Made by a program: the position numbers and the translations under genes
NCBI GenBank assembly: GCA_029209985.1
Contig: JARGNZ010000002.1
Location: forward strand, 1-64,000
Reading direction: 5' to 3'
DNA length: 64,000 nucleotides
Source of the DNA: Parvibaculaceae bacterium
GTDB taxonomy: Bacteria; Pseudomonadota; Alphaproteobacteria; Parvibaculales; Parvibaculaceae
The notes under the pieces: generated by a model
The model's input: the letters and a program-made list of their open reading frames with translations, nothing else
Told to the model about the DNA's origin: nothing
The model's database searches: none
Part shown: piece by piece, positions 24,397 through 34,040 of the stretch
Numbering within the stretch: the first letter of the stretch is position 1
Layout: each line of letters begins with the position of its first letter

Positions 24397-24921
24397 TCAA
24401 AGCGGTGCGCAGGTCGCCTGTTGGCGTATCTGGTTGAGGGCCTCAAACTGATCTTCTGATTGGATCAGGGTGCGGAAAAGCACAACCCCCGTGTCGCTTG
24501 GGCTTAAAATAACAGGGGCCCCTCCTAGGGTGGGCGCTTGATAGCCATCGCGGGCCAACACAAATTCAACATGGTCGGTAGAAATTTGCCGGTCGTTGAC
24601 CACGAAGAAATTATTGGTGTTGTCATCGAAGGCAGACAGGGACCAATAGGTATCAGCCGGTACCGGCGCGGACAGTGCGAGAGGCCCCTCGCTCAAGTCG
24701 AAGACACACATCGAATAAACGAGGTCTGGGCTGGGGCGCACGATTTGGCGCGAGGTGGCATCCGCGCGTTTCCCATGGGCGATCGTGTTGACCCCACCAA
24801 CGTCCCCCGCGCGAGAGATCAATGTGCCCATAATGACATTAGGGACGGCAAAAATGCCGATGATGTGAATGATGACAGCTAAGGTGAGGATAGCGGCGGA
24901 CCATACAAAAGTTTGTCTCAT
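24397..24921 (-). CDS. DUF1254 domain protein
   Basis: 174 aa. An N-terminal membrane helix at about 7-30 is followed by the DUF1254 core: 'RPSPDLVYSMCVFDLSEGPLALSAPVPADTYWSLSAFDDNTNNFFVVND'. Full-length homologues fuse DUF1254 and DUF1214; here they are separate genes overlapping by four bases. The function is unknown. The protein probably faces the periplasm. Confidence 0.88.
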   Translation of the reverse strand: MRQTFVWSAAILTLAVIIHIIGIFAVPNVIMGTLISRAGDVGGVNTIAHGKRADATSRQIVRPSPDLVYSMCVFDLSEGPLALSAPVPADTYWSLSAFDDNTNNFFVVNDRQISTDHVEFVLARDGYQAPTLGGAPVILSPSDTGVVLFRTLIQSEDQFEALNQIRQQATCAPL

Positions 24922-25511
24922 TGGCAGTCACCTTTCTCAATTGAAGGCAACACCAAGGCGGATAAATCTTCCGCCGCGTTTTCTTCCAAATTATACAAGC
25001 GCAAGGTCAGCGAGAACCGCTCACCTTCGCCGTCGCTATAGCCCGTCGGAATACCGTTCGGCCCTTCGGGTGCGCTGGCGACTTGAATGACATAACCCTG
25101 GTCGGCATTGCGCGTGACTGTGTTCTTAGCCTGGGAAAAAATACCTTGAGGATTGTCGACGAGATAATGATCCGCACCATAAAGGGTGATGGACCACCAG
25201 CCAGTTGGAATCGGTTTGCCCGTTACCGTGTAGCGACAGTTAGAGACAAGCGGCGTGCCAGAGCTATCGGCCTCCGCATTGAAATAAACCGTTTCTCGTT
25301 TATTCAAGGCAAGAAGGCCCCGGCGGGCAACAATGGCGCGGGTATAGGGGGCCGCGTCAACATCGCCGATTTTTTCATTGGTTGTCCATGGCCCAACAGC
25401 AATGCCGCCAGTGCCGGAAAGGTCACTTTTTTCGACAAACCAATAGACCGATCCCAATCCAAGAAAAACTGAAACGAGAAAAGCCGCTCCAAGTTTAAGC
25501 GCGAGTTTCAT
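24918..25511 (-). CDS. DUF1214 domain protein
   Basis: 197 aa from ATG 25511, with GGGG six bases upstream; an in-frame TTG lies at 25523. It has an N-terminal transmembrane or signal helix, then the DUF1214 core 'YTRAIVARRGLLALNKRETVYFNA', 'GWWSITLYGADHYLVDNPQGIFS' and 'ASAPEGPNGIP'. It is the partner of the overlapping DUF1254 gene. No enzymatic role is established. Confidence 0.88.
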   Translation of the reverse strand: MKLALKLGAAFLVSVFLGLGSVYWFVEKSDLSGTGGIAVGPWTTNEKIGDVDAAPYTRAIVARRGLLALNKRETVYFNAEADSSGTPLVSNCRYTVTGKPIPTGWWSITLYGADHYLVDNPQGIFSQAKNTVTRNADQGYVIQVASAPEGPNGIPTGYSDGEGERFSLTLRLYNLEENAAEDLSALVLPSIEKGDCQ

Positions 25512-25630
25512 TAAATACCCCAACGTGCGTAGTCACCTTTGAGGGGACTATAAAGATGATTGGAAGGAACGCCAAAAAAGTTTCAAAGAACTCGTTAATG
25601 CCAACAGAAAGCGCAGAAAAGTGGGGGATG

Positions 25631-27670
25631 TTAAGGGCGTTCATAAGATGTGCCTCCCCGACGAACCAATCCTGTATTTGGGCGCTCTGGCCGCAAGGGG
25701 CGTGTGGTGTGGAAAAGGTCCGACAAGCGGGCATAAAATTGTTGGGCTTTAGACTTGTCCCGGACCGCCGCACGGGCTTTCCAAGCCCCCGTAAGGGAGG
25801 TGAGGCGTTTGCCTTTGTAGGCGTCCTTCATGACGTGCGCCCAGCTGCTTGCTGCAATGTTGCCCCCATAGGCTTTTTCCATCGGGGTCTCATCATCATT
25901 GCCGTACCAAATGCCCGTCACATAGTCTTGCGTGTACCCGACAAACCAAACGTCACGATGGTTTTGGGTGGTGCCTGTTTTGCCTGCACCGGCACGCGAA
26001 CCAATGGAGGCGCGTTTACCCGTGCCAGAGGCAACAACTTGATAAAGCATATATGTCATACGCCGTGCCGTTGATCGCTTAATCACCCGTACAGGGGTGT
26101 CGTCATGTTCATAAAGAATACGGCCCTCAGAATCGGTGATCTGTGTGATGCCATGTGCTTGAGGCAGGAACCCCTCCGCCTGAAACGGAATATAGGCGCG
26201 GGTTAAATCAAGCAAGGTGACTTCCGCCGTGCCCAGCCCAATGGAAGCATGGGCCGGAATGGGGGTGGAGAATCCAAACTTACGCGCGGTTCTGGCCACA
26301 CGGCCTTGCCCAAGCTTTCGGGTCAGACGGACCGTTGCGGTATTGATGGAGTATTTGAGAGCATCGCCAATGGACACTTGTCCCCGATATTTTTTGTTGG
26401 CGTTTTTGGGGCTCCAATCCCCGATCGTAATGGGCGCGTCGGAAATATAGTTTTCACGGCGCAAACCTTTTTCAAGCGCTGCAACATAGACAAACGGCTT
26501 AAACGCAGAACCCGGCTGGCGCTTGGCTTGGGTCGCGCGGTTGAATTGACTGGAGAGATAGCGTGCCCCGCCGACCATGGCCCGAACGGCCCCATCTCTT
26601 TCTAGCGTGACCATGGCCCCTTGAGTGACCGAATATTCCTCACCTTGTTCTTTAAGAGTGGTGTGGATTTCTTCTTCTGCAATTTTTTGCAGGTCTGGGT
26701 CTAGTGTTGTGGTGACAAAAATAGCCCCGTTAAAATTGGGCACGAGGTCATCGACTTGAGAGGCGACCCAGTCTGTAAAATATTGAGATTCAGGCACCGG
26801 AATTTGCACCCGTGCCAGAGCTGGGTTGGCAATGGATTGACGAATGATGCGTTGGTCATACCGATTGGAGGCAGCCATGACAGTTAGGACTTCACGGGCC
26901 CGCGCATGGGCGCGCTCTAAACTGCTGGTTGGCGCATAATCGCTGGGTGCTTTCGTAAGACCCGCCAGAAGGGCCGCTTCTGCCAAGGAGACAGCGCGGA
27001 TGTCTTTGTTGAAATAGAACTCGGAAGCGGCCTGCATACCGTAGTTTCCAGCCCCCATATACATCCGGTTGATGTAGAGCGTCAAAATTTCATCTTTGGA
27101 AAAATGCGATTCCAGCCAGAAAGTGTAAAGCAGCTCTTTGAGCTTGCGCGAGAAAGTACGTTCATTAGAGAGGTAAAGGTTTTTGGCCAACTGCTGGGTA
27201 ATTGTGGAGCCACCTTGAAGCACTCTACCCGCTGACACATTGGTATAAAGCGCCCGGGTGATGGCGATCACATCAACACCCCAATGAGAATAAAAGCGTT
27301 TGTCTTCAATTTGAAGCACAGCATCTATCAAGTAGGGGGGAAGGTCCTGCAATGGCACAATCGGCGCATATCGTCCCCCGCGTGCGCCAAGTTCACGCCC
27401 GTTTCGGTCCAACACGCGGATCGACGGTGTGTTGAGCATCGCCGGGTGCATGAGGTCATCTTCTAAGCTTGGCAGCACAATAGAGCCAAAATAGGCCCCG
27501 CCAATGACAGAGAGGAGGATAAGTAGACTGGAAAGGGACAGCGTAAACCGCCAGAAGAGGGACGGGCGGTTGCGGCCCTCGTCCGTGCGCACATACTCAT
27601 TTTCCCCAGCAATTGCTGGAAAATATGGTTGTTCTTCGTGCCCCCCGGCCTGTGTTGGCCCATTACGCAT
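25631..27670 (-). CDS. Class A penicillin-binding protein (PBP1-type)
   Basis: 679 aa. It polymerises and cross-links peptidoglycan in the periplasm. A cytoplasmic tail is followed by a transmembrane helix at about 41-63. The GT51 glycosyltransferase domain has catalytic Glu122 in 'IEDKRFYSHWG' and 'GGSTITQQLAKNLYL' at 153-167. The transpeptidase domain has nucleophile Ser388 in 'GSAFK', 'SIN' and 'KTGTT'. It is shorter than most PBP1a proteins, with no room for a large OB insert between domains. RBS AGGGGA precedes ATG 27670. Divergent from the YcgN gene. Confidence 0.93.
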   Translation of the reverse strand: MRNGPTQAGGHEEQPYFPAIAGENEYVRTDEGRNRPSLFWRFTLSLSSLLILLSVIGGAYFGSIVLPSLEDDLMHPAMLNTPSIRVLDRNGRELGARGGRYAPIVPLQDLPPYLIDAVLQIEDKRFYSHWGVDVIAITRALYTNVSAGRVLQGGSTITQQLAKNLYLSNERTFSRKLKELLYTFWLESHFSKDEILTLYINRMYMGAGNYGMQAASEFYFNKDIRAVSLAEAALLAGLTKAPSDYAPTSSLERAHARAREVLTVMAASNRYDQRIIRQSIANPALARVQIPVPESQYFTDWVASQVDDLVPNFNGAIFVTTTLDPDLQKIAEEEIHTTLKEQGEEYSVTQGAMVTLERDGAVRAMVGGARYLSSQFNRATQAKRQPGSAFKPFVYVAALEKGLRRENYISDAPITIGDWSPKNANKKYRGQVSIGDALKYSINTATVRLTRKLGQGRVARTARKFGFSTPIPAHASIGLGTAEVTLLDLTRAYIPFQAEGFLPQAHGITQITDSEGRILYEHDDTPVRVIKRSTARRMTYMLYQVVASGTGKRASIGSRAGAGKTGTTQNHRDVWFVGYTQDYVTGIWYGNDDETPMEKAYGGNIAASSWAHVMKDAYKGKRLTSLTGAWKARAAVRDKSKAQQFYARLSDLFHTTRPLRPERPNTGLVRRGGTSYERP

Positions 27671-27874
27671 ACAAATTCGTCCCCTTTTGAGACAATGCCT
27701 CGAAAAATTGGTCTTGTCATGCCCTCATCAGCAATATGTGTGCCGATGGTAAACGGCCAAAAAGGGCTAACCCCAAGCTTTTGAGTCGTAACCTTGCCCG
27801 CGCGAGGGAAAGCTACCCTTGCGCTGGTCCTCATTTCGGCTTATCGACGGGGACCGACGAAGAGAGTGCGACAA

Positions 27875-28387
27875 ATGACCGACGATTTACCTTTCTGGAA
27901 AACCAAGTCCATGCAGGAGATGACCCGCAAAGAGTGGGAATCCCTTTGTGATGGGTGTGCCAAATGCTGTTTGGTGAAACTAGAAGACGAAGAAAGCGGC
28001 GCGCTCGCCTTCACAGATATCGCATGTGACTTACTCGATTGCGAGACATGCGCCTGCGGGGATTATCCCAATCGTTCTGTCCGCGTGCCAGACTGCGTAA
28101 CGCTTACACCTGAAAATGTGGACCAACTTTATTGGATGCCCGCAACCTGTGCGTACAAATTGATTGCCGAAGGCGAAGACTTGCCGTGGTGGCATCCGTT
28201 GGTGTCTGGTGAGCAAGAGAGCGTTCACCAAGCAGGCATCTCAGCCCGTGGGCGTGTTGTGCATGAAAGCACCGTGCCTATGGAAGAGTGGGAAAGCCGC
28301 ATCGTGCATTGGCCAGCAGTTGGTTTTGAAGGGTACTATGAACCGGGTGAGGGAATTAATCCCGATACAGATGAAAAGAGCGATTAG
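27875..28387 (+). CDS. YcgN family cysteine-cluster protein (UPF0260)
   Basis: 170 aa from ATG 27875; the longer frame from 27794 lacks a ribosome site. The N-terminal half carries the family Cys pattern: '[14 protein letters not shown]', then '[14 protein letters not shown]' and '[12 protein letters not shown]', and '[12 protein letters not shown]'. This probably coordinates a metal or Fe-S cluster. The 'WWHPLVSG' motif follows. The cytoplasmic role is unknown. It is the last gene before the GTA cluster. Confidence 0.93.
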   Translation: MTDDLPFWKTKSMQEMTRKEWESLCDGCAKCCLVKLEDEESGALAFTDIACDLLDCETCACGDYPNRSVRVPDCVTLTPENVDQLYWMPATCAYKLIAEGEDLPWWHPLVSGEQESVHQAGISARGRVVHESTVPMEEWESRIVHWPAVGFEGYYEPGEGINPDTDEKSD

Positions 28388-28571
28388 GCATCCTCTAAAA
28401 AATATTTAGCGCGCCCTCTTGTATCCGAACGCTGCAATCCCAATTCATTGTATATCAGATAATGTGTCTGGTAGAGCGCACCCCGCGTTCAACTTTCCAA
28501 ACATCATATAGATTTATCCTCCTGCGCAGGTGGGGTGATACCTTATGCATTCATTCTGGGAGTGATCTGCA

Positions 28572-29231
28572 TTGAAGCCTTCTGATGCCGAAGCTTCAGC
28601 CGTGCAACCTGTGGCTGGCGTTCAAAAAACACAGTCCCCACCTGAGCGGGCACAAGCTAAACGTACAATCGGACAAATGCAGTGGGATGAAATAGAGCGC
28701 GCCTATCTGGAAACGACTGAACCCTTGGCGGATTTGGCGAGACGGTTTGGGATTAGTTTTCAACGCATTGTTGCGCATGCCAAAAAACAGGGATGGCCCG
28801 CCCGCCGAATTTCACGGGCCGCGAAAGGGGAGCACTACGGGACGCCAGAAATACTGCCGTCGCACATGAGCGCCCAAGACAAAGCGGAAACAAAAGACGG
28901 TCTGCATACACGGCTGCATAATTTACTCGCTCACCATATTGCCGATGCCGAAGAGAGGCTGGCAAGCATTGGGAGCGGTGTTGAACAAAGCACAGCGGCC
29001 GATAGAGAACGCGATGCCCGCACACTGTCCTCGCTCATACGCACTTTGGAAAAATTGATTGAGCTGGACGACCGCCGGGTTGCCGACGCGAAGAACGCCG
29101 TTGCTGAACAAAAGTTAGAACAGCTTGCACTGACCGAGGGAGAAATGGGTGACGCAGAAGACATGCGAACAGAATTGGACCGCCGCTTCCGTCGCCTTGC
29201 AAAGCTCCATCGCCCGACAGAAATGGATTGA
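28572..29231 (+). CDS. GTA g1, putative small terminase subunit
   Basis: 219 aa from TTG 28572, with GGGAG upstream; an internal ATG at 28677 has no ribosome site. A helix-turn-helix lies at about 43-75 ('IERAYLETTEPLADLARRFGISFQRI'). A long coiled region follows, with 'LSSLIRTLEKLIELDDRRVADAKN', as expected for an oligomeric TerS. Its place just before the large terminase, overlapping it by 83 bases, fits RcGTA g1. In GTAs this subunit has lost sequence-specific pac recognition, allowing near-random packaging. The assignment rests mainly on context. Confidence 0.7.
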   Translation: MKPSDAEASAVQPVAGVQKTQSPPERAQAKRTIGQMQWDEIERAYLETTEPLADLARRFGISFQRIVAHAKKQGWPARRISRAAKGEHYGTPEILPSHMSAQDKAETKDGLHTRLHNLLAHHIADAEERLASIGSGVEQSTAADRERDARTLSSLIRTLEKLIELDDRRVADAKNAVAEQKLEQLALTEGEMGDAEDMRTELDRRFRRLAKLHRPTEMD

Positions 29232-30459
29232 AAGTTTAAGTGCCCAAGAGGCATCTTTTTTATGTCACGACTGGCCATTTTGGGCCCGCGCAGACCAATT
29301 AGCCCCTAAGAAAGATTGGACATCTTGGTTGATACTTGGTGGGCGCGGCGCAGGAAAAACGCGCGCGGGCGCAGAATGGGTGCGGGCCCAAAAGGAACAC
29401 TGCCAGCACATTGCCTTGGTCGGAGAAACTTACGGAGATGCGCGGTCGGTCATGGTGGAAGGCCCATCGGGATTGTTGGCCATTGCCCCGCCAAATGATC
29501 GGCCACATTTTGAACCTTCCCGCCATCGTTTGGTCTGGGGGAATGGGGCGGTGGCTACTTTGTATTCAGCCAGCGACCCCGAAAGCCTACGCGGTCCGCA
29601 ATTTGATGCTGCTTGGTGTGATGAGTTGGCAAAATGGCGATACGGCCAAGCGTGTTGGGACATGTTGCAATTTGGCTTGAGGTTGGGAGAGCGCCCGCGC
29701 CAAGTGGTGACGACAACACCGCGTCCGGTGCCGCTGTTGAAAAAGTTGATGGCGGACCCGCATACGGTGATCAGCAGGGCAAGTACCTATGCAAACCGTG
29801 CAAATTTAGCACAGGCATTTTTCGACAGCGTGGTGACGGCCTATGAGGGCACGCGGCTGGGACGGCAAGAATTGAACGCAGAATTGTTGGAAGACAATCC
29901 AGATGCTCTATGGACCAGAGATATTATTGAGGCGGGGCGCCAATTAACAGCACCAGCATGCATACGGATTGTAGTTGCCATTGATCCGCCGGTAACAAGT
30001 GGTCCTGATGCCGACGAATGCGGCATTGTTGCCGTGGGCTTGGATGCACAAGGGGGCTTTTATGTTTTGGAGGACCTCTCCAAAGGCGGATTAAAACCGG
30101 CTGAATGGGCCAGCCGCGCCATTGGCGTGTTTGACCGTTTGAAGGCAGACCGAGTGGTCGCTGAGGTCAATCAAGGTGGAGAGATGGTGGAGGCAGTTTT
30201 GCGCCAAATCGCCCCGCATGTTTCTTTTAGAGCGGTGCGGGCAACCAAAGGCAAGGCCATACGCGCAGAACCTGTTGCAGCCTTGTACGAACAAGGCCGG
30301 GTGCATCACTTGGGACAATTGGCCAGACTAGAAGACCAGCTGTGTGAATTTGTGCCGGGTGTGACCCGCAAAAGCCCTGACCGAATGGATGCGCTCGTTT
30401 GGGGCATCACCGATTTGATGGGAGCTGGGGCCGGGCGCCCCCGTGTTCGAAACCTCTAA
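29149..30459 (+). CDS. GTA g2, large terminase (DNA packaging ATPase-nuclease)
   Basis: 436 aa from GTG 29149, with GAGGGA upstream. It is the motor that pumps DNA into the head and cuts it. Walker A GGRGAGKT is at 64-71. 'FDAAWCDELAKW' near 152-163 holds the Walker B acidic residues. The nuclease domain begins 'VVAIDPPVTSGPDADECGIV', with further Asp in 'DRVVAEVNQGGEMVE'. The N-terminal 'SWLILGGRGAGKTRAGAEWVR' is diagnostic for the alphaproteobacterial GTA/HK97-like TerL. Confidence 0.95.
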   Translation: MTQKTCEQNWTAASVALQSSIARQKWIESLSAQEASFLCHDWPFWARADQLAPKKDWTSWLILGGRGAGKTRAGAEWVRAQKEHCQHIALVGETYGDARSVMVEGPSGLLAIAPPNDRPHFEPSRHRLVWGNGAVATLYSASDPESLRGPQFDAAWCDELAKWRYGQACWDMLQFGLRLGERPRQVVTTTPRPVPLLKKLMADPHTVISRASTYANRANLAQAFFDSVVTAYEGTRLGRQELNAELLEDNPDALWTRDIIEAGRQLTAPACIRIVVAIDPPVTSGPDADECGIVAVGLDAQGGFYVLEDLSKGGLKPAEWASRAIGVFDRLKADRVVAEVNQGGEMVEAVLRQIAPHVSFRAVRATKGKAIRAEPVAALYEQGRVHHLGQLARLEDQLCEFVPGVTRKSPDRMDALVWGITDLMGAGAGRPRVRNL

Positions 30460-30478
30460 TTGACACAAAGGAGACATC

Positions 30479-31696
30479 ATGGGGACCACGACTAAGGGAG
30501 CAACCGCTACTGGTTTGCTGTCGCGTGCACTGCAACGGGTTAAGCCTGCCAAATCGGCCAGCCCGAGTGAGGTGAAGGCCAGCAGAACCGGTCCATTGGT
30601 GGCCATGCAAATGATGGGGCGTCCCGTGTGGTCGGGCCGAGACTATATCTCTTTTGCCCATGAAGGGTTTGAGCGCAATCCCGTCGTGCATCGGTGTGTA
30701 CGAGTGATTGCGGAAGCAGCGGCGTCTGTACCTTGGGTGCTTCACGAGGGCCGCCAAGAGCTGGATGCACATCCCTTGTTAGATGTTCTGACGCGGCCCA
30801 ACCCGGCTCAAGGAGGCGGGGATTTATTGGAAAATTGGTACGGACATTTGTTGGTGGCCGGGAATGCTTATCTTGAGGTTGTAGAAATTTCGGGTGCACC
30901 GAAGGAACTACATGTTTTACGCCCAGACCGCATGAAAGTTGTGCCCGGAATGCAAGGGTGGCCTGCCCGGTATGAATACACAGTGGCAGGGCGCACGATT
31001 TCATTTGATCAAACCGACGCCCCAGCCATTTTGCACATGCGGATGTTTCACCCAACGGACGATCACTATGGCTTGTCGCCGATGGAGGCCGCAGCTTATG
31101 CAGTTGATATTCACAATGCCGCCGCCGGGTGGAACAAGGCTTTGATTGACAATTCGGCACGCCCGTCGGGGGCTCTGGTTTATCAAGGAGCGGATGGAAA
31201 TCGCTTTTTGTCTGAAGAGCAATTTGAGCGCCTTAAAGGGGAGCTGGAGAACAACCACCAGGGAGGCGGTAATGCAGGGCGGCCTTTGCTTTTAGAAGGG
31301 GGACTGGATTGGAAGCAAATGAGTCTATCTCCCAAGGAAATGGATTTTGCGGAAGCCCGCAACGGCGCGGCCCGTGACATTGCCTTGGCTTTCGGCGTGC
31401 CACCGATGTTGCTTGGCATCCCCGGGGATAACACCTACGCCAATTACCGTGAGGCCAATGTTGCGCTATGGCGTCAAACCGTTCTGCCACTGGTGGCGCG
31501 TGCCTCCCGCGCATTGGGGAACTGGCTTGCCCCGCGCTATGAAGGGCGGCTGAAGCTGTCTTATAACTTGGACAATATTCCCGCGTTGAATGCCGAGCGA
31601 GATGCCCTATGGGACCGCCTCAACCAAGCAAGCTTTCTGGATGACGCAGAAAAACGCCAAGCCGTTGGCTACGGGGAAAGGCAGGGGGGAGAATGA
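30479..31696 (+). CDS. GTA g3, phage portal protein
   Basis: 405 aa, HK97-type portal, the dodecameric ring at the head vertex through which DNA passes. Typical pieces are 'NPVVHRCVRVIAEAAASVPWVL', 'NAYLEVVEISGAPKELHVLRPDRM', 'LSPMEAAAYAVDIHNAA' and 'GVPPMLLGIPGDNTYANYREA'. ATG 30479 has AAAGGAGA upstream. The ATGA overlap at the end couples it to g3.5. Confidence 0.96.
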   Translation: MGTTTKGATATGLLSRALQRVKPAKSASPSEVKASRTGPLVAMQMMGRPVWSGRDYISFAHEGFERNPVVHRCVRVIAEAAASVPWVLHEGRQELDAHPLLDVLTRPNPAQGGGDLLENWYGHLLVAGNAYLEVVEISGAPKELHVLRPDRMKVVPGMQGWPARYEYTVAGRTISFDQTDAPAILHMRMFHPTDDHYGLSPMEAAAYAVDIHNAAAGWNKALIDNSARPSGALVYQGADGNRFLSEEQFERLKGELENNHQGGGNAGRPLLLEGGLDWKQMSLSPKEMDFAEARNGAARDIALAFGVPPMLLGIPGDNTYANYREANVALWRQTVLPLVARASRALGNWLAPRYEGRLKLSYNLDNIPALNAERDALWDRLNQASFLDDAEKRQAVGYGERQGGE

Positions 31697-31962
31697 GTAC
31701 ATCCCCAAATGAAGCGGGCAGATGGCATTTGGATAAGCGGGTGCCGATTGCCTTGATCGTTGTCATTCTCATGCAAACAGCGGGGGCATTAAGTTGGGCG
31801 GGCGCAGCCACGCAACGCCTCGCGCAAGTGGAACGGCTTACACAAGCACAATCGGGTTGGGCGGAACGAACAGCCCGGCTAGAGGAGCAATCTCATCATC
31901 TGCGCACCTCGTTGCAGCGCATCGAAGAAAAATTGGATGACTTGGCGAAAGCCCAGCGTTGA
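31693..31962 (+). CDS. GTA g3.5-like small membrane protein
   Basis: 89 aa. A transmembrane helix at about 18-38 ('IALIVVILMQTAGALSWAG') is followed by a coiled coil to the end ('LAQVERLTQAQSGWAERTARLEEQ'). RcGTA has a small ORF, g3.5, in this position between portal and protease. Its role is not established. The membrane-plus-coil layout could suit a holin- or spanin-like role, but nothing here shows that. It overlaps g3 by four bases. Confidence 0.75.
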   Translation: MSTSPNEAGRWHLDKRVPIALIVVILMQTAGALSWAGAATQRLAQVERLTQAQSGWAERTARLEEQSHHLRTSLQRIEEKLDDLAKAQR

Positions 31963-32000
31963 ACAGCGACTGCGGTTCATTTTATGATTTCAGGAGTGCC

Positions 32001-32687
32001 ATGACCAGATCTCTCGCAAAAAATTCTCTGGAGCAAAAACGCGCAGCATTTGAATGCCGTAAGCTGAGCGATACCGGACAGTTCGAAGGTTATGCCAGCC
32101 TCTTTGGTGCAGAAGACTTAGGCCGTGATGTGGTGCGCAAAGGGGCTTTTAGCAAGTCGCTTTCGCAACGAGGAGCAGGCGGAGTCAAATTGCTTTTTCA
32201 ACATGATCCCGCTGAACCCATTGGCGTGTGGGACCGTATTCAGGAAGACCAAAACGGTCTGTATGTGCAAGGGCGGCTATTGATGGAAGTGGCCCGCGCC
32301 CGCGAAGTCCATGCATTGATGAAAGCAGGGGCGCTAGATGGTTTGTCCATAGGGTTTCATACCAAACGCGCACAAACCGACCGAAAAACGGGGCAGCGAC
32401 ATTTGCTGGAAGTTGATCTTTGGGAAATTTCAATTGTGACGTTTCCCATGCACCCTGATGCGCGGATCCGCTCTGTCAAACGCATGGGCGGTGAGGCACG
32501 GATGCCGACCCCGCGCGAAATTGAACACTCCCTCCGGCGGGATGCCGGACTGAGCCGTAACCAAGCCCGCGCGCTGATTGCGGGCGGTTACAAAACCCTC
32601 CGACCACTGCGCGACGCAGGCCCAGAGGGATGGACGAGCGTGCTTGGCACGCTGGAAGCTGCCCGTGAACGGATAGCTTTAACCTAG
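32001..32687 (+). CDS. GTA g4, HK97 family prohead protease
   Basis: 228 aa from ATG 32001, with CAGGAG upstream; the frame opens at 31959 without a site. It cleaves the delta domain of the capsid protein during head maturation. The catalytic His is in 'LLFQHDPAEPIG' and the Ser in 'GLSIGFHT'. The last 60 residues ('REIEHSLRRDAGLSRNQARALIAGG') form the scaffold-like tail typical of these enzymes. Confidence 0.95.
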   Translation: MTRSLAKNSLEQKRAAFECRKLSDTGQFEGYASLFGAEDLGRDVVRKGAFSKSLSQRGAGGVKLLFQHDPAEPIGVWDRIQEDQNGLYVQGRLLMEVARAREVHALMKAGALDGLSIGFHTKRAQTDRKTGQRHLLEVDLWEISIVTFPMHPDARIRSVKRMGGEARMPTPREIEHSLRRDAGLSRNQARALIAGGYKTLRPLRDAGPEGWTSVLGTLEAARERIALT

Positions 32688-32711
32688 AACCCAAACAGAA
32701 CTGGAAACACG

Positions 32712-34028
32712 ATGTCAACGATCCGCATGAAAAACGGAAGCGGTGGTCTTACGCGTCTTTTTGCAGATGGCCAACCTGCCCAAATGGAAACAAAAAGTCA
32801 TTCTTTCTCAGACCCCGCCCCGCACGAAGTCCGCGACGCAGTGGATGAATTTATGTCAGCTTTTGACGAATTCAAAAGCGCAAACGATGATCGTCTTGCT
32901 CAGTTGGAACGCAAGCTGTCAGCAGATGTGGTCACCGAAGAAAAAGTCAACCGTCTCAACTCTGCCCTCGACCTCCAACAAAAAACGGTTGAAGGCCTAA
33001 CACTCTCCATGCGCCGCACCCCGCTGGGGAGCAATGGCGGCCCCGTTGACCCCGCCACACAGGAACACAAGGCCGCATGGGAAGCCTATGTGCGCAATGG
33101 CCAAGCTGCGACATTGCGGCCTCTGGAAGCCAAAGCCTTATCTGCGGGGAGCGACACAGACGGGGGCTATTTGGTACCCACCGAAACTGAAACCATGATT
33201 GACCGAGCCGTGGCGCAAGCTTCACCCATTCGGGCAATTTCGGGTGTGCGCCAAATTGGGGGCAGCAGTTACCGCAAACCATTTGCTACCTCGGGGCCAG
33301 AAACAGGCTGGGTGGGTGAGACCGCAGGTCGCCCAGAAACCGATACGCCGGTTCTCTCAGAGCTGGAATTTCCAGCGATGGAAATTTATGCGATGCCAGC
33401 GGCCACTCAAAGTCTACTGGACGACAGTGCTGTCAATATTGAGCAATGGTTGGCGGAAGAAGTGCAACTGGCATTTGCCGAGCAAGAAAGTACCGCCTTT
33501 GTGACCGGCGACGGCACTGCCAAACCCAAAGGCTTTTTAGCTTATACGCAGGTGGACAACGACAGCTGGACGTGGGGAAAGTTGGGCGTGTTGGGAACCG
33601 GCGTGGCGGGGGGCTTTCCAACGTCTGATCCAGCAGACAAATTGATCGATCTGATTTATTCGGTGAAGTCTGGATACCGAGCCAATGGCCACTTTGTGAT
33701 GAACGGTCAAACACTCAGCCAAATTCGTAAATTCAAAGACGCTGATGGGAATTACATTTGGCAACCCTCGTTGACACCGGGCGAGCTGTCGCGTGTGTTG
33801 AATGTGCCTGTCGCTGAATCTGAGGATATGCCGTCCATTGCGACTGATACGTGTGCCATTGCTTACGGTGATTTTAAGCGGGGTTACCTTGTGGTCGACC
33901 GGGTGGGGGTGCGCGTGTTGCGCGATCCATATTCGGCCAAGCCCTATGTGCTGTTCTACACAACCAAACGTGTAGGCGGCGGTGTCCAAAACTTCGAGGC
34001 GATTAAGCTCTTGAAGTTCTCATCATAA
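32712..34028 (+). CDS. GTA g5, HK97-fold major capsid protein
   Basis: 438 aa. Residues 1-110 form a coiled-coil delta domain ('AVDEFMSAFDEFKSANDDRLAQLERKL') to be removed by g4. The HK97 shell domain follows: 'SAGSDTDGGYLVPTETETMIDRAVAQASPIRAI', 'TPVLSELEFPAMEIYAMPAATQSLLDDSAVNIE', 'AFVTGDGTAKPKGFL' and 'YGDFKRGYLVVDRVGVRVLRDPY'. It assembles the GTA head. A perfect 12-bp hairpin lies 12 bases after the stop. Confidence 0.97.
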   Translation: MSTIRMKNGSGGLTRLFADGQPAQMETKSHSFSDPAPHEVRDAVDEFMSAFDEFKSANDDRLAQLERKLSADVVTEEKVNRLNSALDLQQKTVEGLTLSMRRTPLGSNGGPVDPATQEHKAAWEAYVRNGQAATLRPLEAKALSAGSDTDGGYLVPTETETMIDRAVAQASPIRAISGVRQIGGSSYRKPFATSGPETGWVGETAGRPETDTPVLSELEFPAMEIYAMPAATQSLLDDSAVNIEQWLAEEVQLAFAEQESTAFVTGDGTAKPKGFLAYTQVDNDSWTWGKLGVLGTGVAGGFPTSDPADKLIDLIYSVKSGYRANGHFVMNGQTLSQIRKFKDADGNYIWQPSLTPGELSRVLNVPVAESEDMPSIATDTCAIAYGDFKRGYLVVDRVGVRVLRDPYSAKPYVLFYTTKRVGGGVQNFEAIKLLKFSS

Positions 34029-34040
34029 CAACGTTGAGCG

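Noticed and set aside
30540-31160. 206-codon minus-strand frame opposite the portal gene
   Set aside because: Shadow of the confidently identified portal protein; no ribosome site and no recognisable motif.
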